From DATLNF01 sp035536235 (GTDB lineage: Bacteria; Actinomycetota; Actinomycetes; BP-191): a stretch of 64,000 bases of DNA. Every line of letters begins with the position of its first letter. Within the stretch, counting starts at the first letter, position 1. The notes beneath the pieces were generated by a model. The model did not search any database, was not told the DNA's origin, and was given only the letters and a program-made list of their open reading frames with translations. Made by a program: the position numbers and the translations under genes. The stretch spans positions 5,328 to 69,327 of the forward strand of contig DATLOQ010000123.1 in the NCBI GenBank assembly GCA_035536235.1, read 5' to 3'. Positions 58,547 to 64,000 of the stretch are shown piece after piece.

Positions 58547-59441
58547 CCCGCTGGCACCACCAGACGCAGTCACCACCACAGTCGACCGCGAGCTGCGCTG
58601 GGCCGAGGCCCGGCTCGCGGACGCGGGAGTGGAGTCGCCCCGGTGGGACGCCGAGCAGCTCGCTGCCCACGTGCTGGGCGTCCGCCGCGTCGACCTCGTT
58701 CAGCTGAGCGAGATGACCGGGGACGCTCACGCGGCCTTCATCGGGCTCGTCGGCCGGCGGGCCGAGCGCGTGCCGCTCCAGCACCTCACCGGCACGGTCG
58801 GGTTCCGCTACATCGACCTCGAGGTCGGACCGGGTGTCTTCATCCCGCGTCCCGAGACTGAAGTCGTGGTCGGGTACGCCATCGACCACCTGCGATCCGT
58901 CGGCATCCCTGCGCCGCTGGTCGTCGAGCTGTGCGCGGGCAGCGCCGCCATCGCCCTGTCCGTCGCGCACGAAGTCCCCGGCGCTGTCGTGCATGCCGTC
59001 GAGGTCGACGCAGGGGCCCTCGAGTGGGCAGCTCGCAACGCGGACGCACGTGCTCTCGCCGGCGACCCGAGAGTGCAGCTGCACCACGCATCCGTCGAGG
59101 GGGCGCTGAGCGAGCTCGACGGGACAGTGGACTGCGTGGTCGCCAACCCGCCCTACGTTGCAGTGGATGAGATGGACGATGTGCACCCAGAGGTGCGCGA
59201 TCACGACCCGACCACCGCCCTGGTCGCCGGGCCAGACGGCCTCGACGTGATCCGGGAAGTCGTCGCCCGCAGTGCGGGCCTGCTGCGCCCGGGCGGGCTG
59301 CTGGTCGTCGAGCACTCGGACCGCCAGGGCGAGAGCGCGCCGGCCGTGCTGCATGCCGACGGGCGCTGGATCGACATCGCCGACCGCGAGGACCTCACCG
59401 GTCGTCCGCGATACCTCACCGCGAGGCGGGCCCCCTCGTGA
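58536..59441 (+). CDS. prmC: Release factor glutamine methyltransferase PrmC
   Basis: ATG 58536 (GTG 58530 possible) lies inside the prfA end; 301 residues. The SAM motif is VVELCAGSAAIALSVA, where the usual D-x-G-x-G is altered to ELCAGSA, and the glutamine-binding motif is VANPPYVAVDEM. PRPETEVVVG is also kept. It modifies the GGQ glutamine of RF1 and RF2. Confidence 0.94.
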   Translation: MRSDPLAPPDAVTTTVDRELRWAEARLADAGVESPRWDAEQLAAHVLGVRRVDLVQLSEMTGDAHAAFIGLVGRRAERVPLQHLTGTVGFRYIDLEVGPGVFIPRPETEVVVGYAIDHLRSVGIPAPLVVELCAGSAAIALSVAHEVPGAVVHAVEVDAGALEWAARNADARALAGDPRVQLHHASVEGALSELDGTVDCVVANPPYVAVDEMDDVHPEVRDHDPTTALVAGPDGLDVIREVVARSAGLLRPGGLLVVEHSDRQGESAPAVLHADGRWIDIADREDLTGRPRYLTARRAPS

Positions 59442-60079
59442 GCCGGCTCTTCGACTGCCAGGACGAGCAGTCCCGCGCGGCTGGCATCGCCGCCGCAGCC
59501 TCCGCCGTACGCCAGGGTGAGCTCGTCGTCTTTCCGACCGACACCGTCTACGGTCTCGGCGCTGACGCCTTCTCGCCGGACGCCGTACGCCGCCTGCTCT
59601 CCGTGAAAGGCCGGGGCCGCGACCTGCCGGTGCCGGTGCTCATCGGCAGCTGGCGCACCGTCAACGGCCTGGTCGACGTGCTTCCCCCGACGGCCAACGA
59701 CCTCATCGCGGCTTTCTGGCCCGGTGCGCTGACCCTGGTGCTGACGGCAGGCAGCGGGCTGACGTGGGACCTCGGTGACACCCAGGGCACGGTCGCGGTT
59801 CGCATGCCGCTGCACCCGGTAGCGCTCGAGCTGCTCGCCGAGACTGGCCCGATGGCGGTCTCCAGCGCCAACCGAAGCGGCTCACCCCCTGCCGTCTCCG
59901 CTGCCGCGGCGCTGCAGGACCTCGGTGACGACGTAGCCGTCTTCCTTGAAGGCGGTGTCGCGCCCGAATCCGCTCCGTCGAGCATCGTTGACCTCACCGA
60001 CGTCACGCCCCGGCTGCTACGCGACGGCGCTGTCTCACGGGCCGAGCTCGAGGACGTCCTCGGAGCACCCCTTGGCTGA
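59438..60079 (+). CDS. L-threonylcarbamoyladenylate synthase (TsaC/Sua5/YrdC)
   Basis: GTG 59438 overlaps the prmC stop; 213 residues. Motifs are VVFPTDTVYGLGADAF, SVKGRGRDLPVPVLI (a KxR signature variant) and PMAVSSANRSGSPP. It makes the intermediate for t6A37 on tRNAs reading ANN codons. It ends without the extra Sua5 domain, like TsaC. Confidence 0.95.
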   Translation: MSRLFDCQDEQSRAAGIAAAASAVRQGELVVFPTDTVYGLGADAFSPDAVRRLLSVKGRGRDLPVPVLIGSWRTVNGLVDVLPPTANDLIAAFWPGALTLVLTAGSGLTWDLGDTQGTVAVRMPLHPVALELLAETGPMAVSSANRSGSPPAVSAAAALQDLGDDVAVFLEGGVAPESAPSSIVDLTDVTPRLLRDGAVSRAELEDVLGAPLG

Positions 60080-60704
60080 GGACGTCTTCGACCTGCTCAC
60101 TGTCTGCACGGGCAACATCTGCCGCTCGCCCATGGCAGAGCTCATCGCTGCTCGCGAGCTGGCGCATGGCCTCGGCGCGTCGGCCGCGCGGTTCCGAGTG
60201 CACTCCGCGGGGACCCACGGGCTCGAGGGCTGGGCAGTCAACGAGCCCGCCGCAGCCCGACTCGAAGCGCTCGGCATCGGCCACGTCGATTTTCGGGCGC
60301 GGCTGCTGGTCGCGGAGATGGTGGCCCACGCCGATCTGGTGCTGACCGCGACTCGCGAGCACCGCTCCGCCGTCGTACGCCTGGGCCCGCGGGCGGCCAG
60401 CCGAACCTTCACGCTGCGCGAGTTCGCCCGGTTGGTCGCCCTGGTGGACCGCGACGCACTCCCCTCCGACGACCCGGTGGGCCGGGCGAAGGCACTCGTC
60501 GTCGCCGCGGCGGCGGGCCGGGGTCGAGTGTGGGTGGACCCGGCGGACGACGACATCGCTGATCCCTACGGGCGCAGCGCATCGGTGTTCGAAGCGTGCA
60601 GCGCCGAGATCGCCGAGGCTCTCACCGAGCCCCTGCGCGTGATCTGGGAGCCGTTTCACGCGATGCACTCCGCGCCGGCGTCGACCCGTGAGGCTTCTTC
60701 GTGA
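60072..60704 (+). CDS. Low-molecular-weight protein-tyrosine phosphatase-like protein
   Basis: TTG 60072 follows GGAG (60062-60065) by 6 bases and overlaps the preceding gene; 210 residues. The P-loop is TVCTGNICRSPMAE (Cys-x5-Arg) at the N-terminus, and the general-acid Asp lies in DIADPYGRS near the C-terminus. It is longer than the usual 150 residues because of an insert around VALVDRDALPSDDPVGRAKAL. Possible roles are dephosphorylation of proteins or phosphoarginine. Confidence 0.9.
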   Translation: MAEDVFDLLTVCTGNICRSPMAELIAARELAHGLGASAARFRVHSAGTHGLEGWAVNEPAAARLEALGIGHVDFRARLLVAEMVAHADLVLTATREHRSAVVRLGPRAASRTFTLREFARLVALVDRDALPSDDPVGRAKALVVAAAAGRGRVWVDPADDDIADPYGRSASVFEACSAEIAEALTEPLRVIWEPFHAMHSAPASTREASS

Positions 60705-61186
60705 CGGAGCTCGTGCAGATTCCTGCGCCAACGGCCGGCCGGACCCGGCTGGTGATGGGTGCCGACCATGCGGGATGGCGGCTGAAGGACAGCCTCGCGG
60801 ACGCTGCCCGAGCGGCAGGCTGGGATGTCGTCGACCTGGGTACGTCCTCCGACGCCCGGGTCGACTACCCCGACTTCGGCCGCGACGTCGCGCGGGCGGT
60901 CGCCGACAACTCCGCGGATCTCGGCGTGCTGGTGTGCGGCACAGGCATCGGCGTCTCGATGGCCGCGAACAAGGTGCCGGGTGTGCGAGCGGCGGTCGTC
61001 CACGACAGCTTCACCGCCTACTACAGTCGGGAGCACAACGACGCCAATGTGATCTGCCTCGGCGCGCGGGTGGTCGGAGAGGGTGTGGCCCACGCCGCGC
61101 TCGCCGTGTTCCTCGCCACCCCGTTCGGCGAGGGCCGCCACTCCGGCCGGGTCGCGAAGATCATGGAAATCGGGAGCGAAGCATGA
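60701..61186 (+). CDS. rpiB: Ribose-5-phosphate isomerase B
   Basis: GTG 60701 overlaps the preceding stop; 161 residues. LVMGADHAGWRLKD and the catalytic Cys in VLVCGTGIGVSMAANKVPGVRAA, with DYPDFG, are family signatures. It interconverts ribose-5-P and ribulose-5-P in the pentose phosphate pathway. Confidence 0.96.
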   Translation: MTELVQIPAPTAGRTRLVMGADHAGWRLKDSLADAARAAGWDVVDLGTSSDARVDYPDFGRDVARAVADNSADLGVLVCGTGIGVSMAANKVPGVRAAVVHDSFTAYYSREHNDANVICLGARVVGEGVAHAALAVFLATPFGEGRHSGRVAKIMEIGSEA

Positions 61187-62439
61187 CGACCTTCTGGGGA
61201 CCGGACTTCTCGGCCTTGCAGCAGAGCGACCCGGAGATCGCTGGAGTAGTGCTGAGCGAGCTCGACCGGCTGCGGGGTGGCCTTCAGCTCATCGCCAGCG
61301 AGAACTTCACCTCACCCGCGGTGCTGGCCGCGCTGGGCTCGACCTTGTCGAACAAGTACGCCGAGGGCTACCCCGGCAAGCGCTACTACGGCGGCTGCGC
61401 CGAGGTCGACAAGGCTGAGGTCGTCGGGATCGAGCGGGCGAAGGCGCTCTTCGGCGCCGAGCACGCCAACCTGCAGCCGCACTCCGGCGCGAGTGCCAAC
61501 CTCGCGGCGTTTGGCGCGTTCCTCGCCCCCGGCGACACCTACCTGGCGATGAGCCTGCCGCACGGCGGCCACCTGACCCACGGCGCGAAGGTGAGCTTCT
61601 CGGGCAAGTGGTTCACCCCGGTCCACTACGGCGTGAGCGCGACGACCGAGGACATCGACTACGACCAGATGCGCGACCTCGCTCGAGAGCACCGGCCGAA
61701 GATGATCGTCTGCGGCGGATCCGCGATTCCCCGGCTCATCGACTTCGCGGCGTTCCGCGAGGTAGCCGACGAGGTCGGCGCGATCCTGATGGTGGACGCC
61801 GCCCACTTCATCGGCCTGGTGGCGGGTCAGGCCATCCCGAGCCCGGTCCCGTACGCCGACGTGGTCACCTTCACCACCCACAAGGTGCTGCGCGGACCGC
61901 GCGGCGGCATGCTCGTCTGCAAGGCCGAGCACGCGGCCAAGCTCGACAAGGCAGTGTTCCCGATGATGCAAGGCGGGCCGCTGATGCACGCCGTCGCAGC
62001 GAAGGCGGTCGCGCTCAAGGAGGCGGCGACCCCGGAGTTCCAGGCCTACGCTCGCCAGGTCATCTCCAACGCTCAGGCGCTGACCGAGGGCCTCGCCGCC
62101 GAGGGGATGCGCCCGGTGTCCGGTGGCACCGACACCCACCTGGCGCTGCTGGACCTGCAGCCGCTCGGGGTGACCGGTGCCGAGGCCGAGGCGCGCTGCG
62201 ACGCGGCCCGCATCGTGCTGAACAAGAACGCCATCCCCTACGACCCGCAGCCGCCGAGTGTCGCGTCCGGCATCCGGGTCGGATCGCCCGCGGTGACGAC
62301 GCAGGGCATGGCGGAGGGTGAGATGAAGGAGATCGCCTCTCTCATCGCTCGGGCCGTGCGCGACAGCTCCGCGGCTGCCGAGGTCGGCGCGACGGTGGCG
62401 GCGATGGTGGCCCGACACCCCGCCTACCCGCAGGGCTAG
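61183..62439 (+). CDS. glyA: Serine hydroxymethyltransferase
   Basis: ATG 61183 overlaps the rpiB stop; 418 residues. LIASENFTSPAVLAALGS, NKYAEGYPGKRYYGGC and the PLP lysine in TFTTHKVLRGPRGGML, where the usual TTTHK is FTTHK. It links serine and glycine to one-carbon folate metabolism. Confidence 0.97.
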   Translation: MTTFWGPDFSALQQSDPEIAGVVLSELDRLRGGLQLIASENFTSPAVLAALGSTLSNKYAEGYPGKRYYGGCAEVDKAEVVGIERAKALFGAEHANLQPHSGASANLAAFGAFLAPGDTYLAMSLPHGGHLTHGAKVSFSGKWFTPVHYGVSATTEDIDYDQMRDLAREHRPKMIVCGGSAIPRLIDFAAFREVADEVGAILMVDAAHFIGLVAGQAIPSPVPYADVVTFTTHKVLRGPRGGMLVCKAEHAAKLDKAVFPMMQGGPLMHAVAAKAVALKEAATPEFQAYARQVISNAQALTEGLAAEGMRPVSGGTDTHLALLDLQPLGVTGAEAEARCDAARIVLNKNAIPYDPQPPSVASGIRVGSPAVTTQGMAEGEMKEIASLIARAVRDSSAAAEVGATVAAMVARHPAYPQG

Positions 62440-62470
62440 GCACCGGAGAGCGGGGAGGCGGAGCAGCGCA

Positions 62471-63577
62471 GTGCGCGAGTACACCCTCGTCTTCCTCGTC
62501 GCCGCTGCTGTGACGTACCTCCTCACGCCGATCGCCCGGCGGGTGGCCATCCGCACGGGGACGATGGCCCAGCCTCGGGACCGTGACGTGCACGCCATCC
62601 CGACCCCACGCCTCGGCGGCGTAGCGATGTACGGCGGCGTCGTGGCCGCGTTCTTCGTCGCCCGCCGGCTGCCGACGCTGCGCAACACCTTCGACGGGTC
62701 ATCCGAGGACACCGCGCTGCTCGCCGCGGGCGGGCTGATCTGCCTCCTCGGAGCCGTAGATGACCGGTGGGGCCTGGACGCCTTCACCAAGCTGGCCGGC
62801 CAGTCGCTGGCTGCCGGAGTGATGGTCATCCTCGGGCTGCAGCTGCTCTACCTGCCGGTGCCCGGCAGCGACGGCACGTTCATCCTGACCCGCGAGCTGG
62901 TCGTGCTCTGCACGGTGCTGCTGAGCCTGGTGATGGTCAACTCCATCAACTTCATCGACGGGCTCGACGGGCTGGCTGCCGGGGTCGTGGCGATCGCGGC
63001 CGGTGGCTTCTTCGTCTTCAGCTATCAGCTGGCGGTCGAGCAGCGGGCGGAAGTGGCCCGTCCGGCGACGTTGATGAGCGCAGTCCTGGTGGGCGTGTGC
63101 GTCGGATTCCTGCCGCACAACTTCAACCCGGCGCGCATCTTCATGGGCGACGCGGGGTCGATGCTCCTCGGCCTCATGCTGGCAGCGGCCTCGACCTCGG
63201 GAATCGGCAACATCGCCTTCGGGCAGCTGGACAAGTCACAGCAGGCGGCCTTCTTCGTGCCGCTGGTCGTGCCGGCGATCATCCTCGCGGTGCCGTTCAT
63301 CGATCTCGTGCTCGCTGTCATCCGCCGGATGCGGGCCGGACGACCGGTCTTCGCGCCGGACAAGGAGCACTTGCACCACCGGCTGCTCGAGTACGGCCAC
63401 TCCCACACCCGGGCCGTGCTGATCATGTACTTCTGGTCGGCGCTCATCGCCTTCGGCGGGGTGGCCATCTCCTTCGCCCGCCCTGTCCTGGTGCTGGGCG
63501 TGGTGACGGTGCTGGCGCTCGTCGCCGTCCTGTCGATGAGCCTGCCCCGGCTGCTGGCTTCCCGTCGCGCTTCTTAG
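62471..63577 (+). CDS. Undecaprenyl-phosphate sugar-1-phosphate transferase (MraY/WecA-like)
   Basis: GTG 62471 follows GGAGGCGGAG; 368 residues, about 10-11 membrane segments. Key motifs are ALLAAGGLICLLGAVDDRWG (Asp-Asp), NSINFIDGLDGLAAGV, ARIFMGDAGSMLLG and EHLHHRLLEYGHSH (the WecA-type His-rich loop). It starts lipid-linked glycan synthesis, such as arabinogalactan linker or teichoic-type polymers, by loading GlcNAc-1-P. It lies just upstream of the ATP synthase locus, a conserved order. Confidence 0.95.
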   Translation: MREYTLVFLVAAAVTYLLTPIARRVAIRTGTMAQPRDRDVHAIPTPRLGGVAMYGGVVAAFFVARRLPTLRNTFDGSSEDTALLAAGGLICLLGAVDDRWGLDAFTKLAGQSLAAGVMVILGLQLLYLPVPGSDGTFILTRELVVLCTVLLSLVMVNSINFIDGLDGLAAGVVAIAAGGFFVFSYQLAVEQRAEVARPATLMSAVLVGVCVGFLPHNFNPARIFMGDAGSMLLGLMLAAASTSGIGNIAFGQLDKSQQAAFFVPLVVPAIILAVPFIDLVLAVIRRMRAGRPVFAPDKEHLHHRLLEYGHSHTRAVLIMYFWSALIAFGGVAISFARPVLVLGVVTVLALVAVLSMSLPRLLASRRAS

Positions 63578-63632
63578 CCGACCTCACTGCCTGCCCCCAC
63601 GGGACCTGCGTACAGCTGGCTATCCCGCGAAC

Positions 63633-63676
63633 TGTGCGACTTGGCGAGTGTGGTTGCCGGCGACGTAGGTCGCACA
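63633..63676. repeat. 8-bp inverted repeat TGTGCGAC-N28-GTCGCACA
   Basis: TGTGCGAC 63633-63640 and GTCGCACA 63669-63676 are perfect inverted copies separated by 28 bases, in the 246-base gap before the ATP synthase locus. It may end the upstream transcript as a long-loop hairpin or bind a regulator at two half sites. Confidence 0.4.
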
Positions 63677-63707
63677 ATTCGATGAAGGTGCAGAAGTCGG
63701 CATCCCT

Positions 63708-63723
63708 CGTGAAAATTTTCACA
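63708..63723. promoter_or_regulatory. CRP-like palindrome upstream of the ATP synthase locus
   Basis: CGTGA-AAATTT-TCACA is a near match to TGTGA-N6-TCACA, with a perfect inner palindrome GTGAAAATTTTCAC. It lies about 60 bases before the predicted -35 and about 115 bases before ATG 63824. The same type of site precedes whiB1. Confidence 0.55.
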
Positions 63724-63783
63724 AAGTTTTCCCGCAAACCGCTTGCACCCCCTCTGACCTGCGGAAATGCGATTTTCGGCGTT

Positions 63784-63813
63784 TTGACCGTGCTCACGAG
63801 CGGCTGCTAGGTT
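63784..63813 (+). promoter_or_regulatory. Promoter of the ATP synthase locus (TTGACC-N18-TAGGTT)
   Basis: TTGACC 63784-63789 and TAGGTT 63808-63813 have an 18-base spacer and match the housekeeping consensus well. The start point would be near 63820, only a few bases before ATG 63824, so the mRNA is leaderless or nearly so. Confidence 0.6.
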
Positions 63814-63823
63814 CGCGGATGAC

Positions 63824-64000
63824 ATGGCTGGGTCGACGCGGCAGACGGACTGGCAGGATCTCGGGATGGCGTGGAACGCCGTCATCGAGCTCGTGGCAGC
63901 GACGGTTGTCTACGGCGCACTCGGCTGGTTCGCCGACGCATGGCTCGGCACCGGTCACGTCCTCTTCATCCTCGGGCTCCTGGGCGGCAACGCCCTCGGC
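63824..64000 (+). CDS. atpI: AtpZ/AtpI-family protein of the ATP synthase locus (3' truncated)
   Basis: 59 codons are present before the window ends. The product begins MAGSTRQTDWQDLGMAWNAV and has two hydrophobic segments (ELVAATVVYGALGWFADAWLG; HVLFILGLLGGNALG), the plan of AtpZ/AtpI proteins encoded ahead of the F1Fo ATP synthase genes and thought to aid assembly of the c-ring or Mg uptake. A second ATG at 63866 is a possible start. Confidence 0.85.
   Translation, partial: MAGSTRQTDWQDLGMAWNAVIELVAATVVYGALGWFADAWLGTGHVLFILGLLGGNALG

Noticed and set aside
46110..60370. Frequent CGTACG/GTACGCC words across the window
   Set aside because: They may be skewed genome words, but in genes they mostly reflect common Tyr/Arg/Val codons; without genome-wide counts by strand no function can be claimed.

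Overview
The window is a high-GC chromosomal segment from an actinomycete (class Actinomycetes). Lineage markers are several WhiB-like proteins, a SigR-RsrA thiol-oxidative switch, an RsbW-SigF pair, a fused Kgd-type 2-oxoglutarate dehydrogenase, a nickel superoxide dismutase with its SodX peptidase, the 24-residue ribosomal protein bL37, and many GTG or TTG starts. The genus cannot be fixed from this sequence. No phage, transposase, CRISPR array or rRNA is visible. The only RNA gene I can support is one tRNA-Arg(CCG).

Layout. 0-9.9 kb: SRAP protein, two exported proteins of unknown role, a DksA-like zinc-finger protein overlapping a WhiB protein, a methyltransferase-like protein, an alpha/beta hydrolase, a DtxR/IdeR regulator, sigR-rsrA, a sugar epimerase, bL37 and two unknown proteins. 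10-13 kb: a 25-residue membrane or secreted peptide followed by two overlapping membrane HD proteins, one an intact HD-GYP and one degenerate. 13-19.5 kb: biotin theme, with DUF5317, accC, an enoyl-CoA hydratase, a 71-residue biotin carrier, pilT, a GNAT protein carrying a BsaP-like tail, a 33-residue membrane protein and bioB. 19.4-22.6 kb: a WhiB1-like gene with a CRP-like site and a repeat-rich upstream region, a lipid kinase and rsbW-sigF. 22.6-35 kb: an exported LPxTG metallophosphoesterase, DUF3159, a GNAT, a beta-hydroxyacid dehydrogenase, divergent sodN/sodX, a PuuD-like membrane protein, an RmlC-like epimerase, a polar amino-acid ABC transporter, a quinone-reductase-like/sugar-dehydrogenase/glycosyltransferase operon and DUF2231. 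35.5-46 kb: DUF6104-kgd, an acyl-CoA dehydrogenase, a secreted Asp-box protein, an FAD oxidoreductase, a GNAT, the DUF2182-DUF1326 pair and the tRNA.

46-64 kb is the well-known actinobacterial housekeeping run: response regulator, argS, lysA, hom, thrC, an MFS gene, thrB, rho, ohr (opposite strand), rpmE, prfA, prmC, threonylcarbamoyl-AMP synthase, a low-molecular-weight phosphatase, rpiB, glyA, a WecA-like transferase and the start of the ATP synthase locus. Many of these genes overlap by 4 bases, so translational coupling is likely.

The most interesting signals are regulatory or very small. A SigR-type promoter at sigR places an in-frame ATG at its predicted start point, which would make an N-terminally extended SigR. 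A matching SigR-type element lies upstream of rho. A BsaP-like iron-sulfur module is fused to a GNAT beside bioB. A tiny hydrophobic peptide gene precedes the HD-GYP pair. Two near-perfect CRP-like palindromes lie upstream of whiB1 and of the atp locus. TANNNT hexamers 6-7 bases before start codons recur at seven genes and suggest leaderless transcripts.
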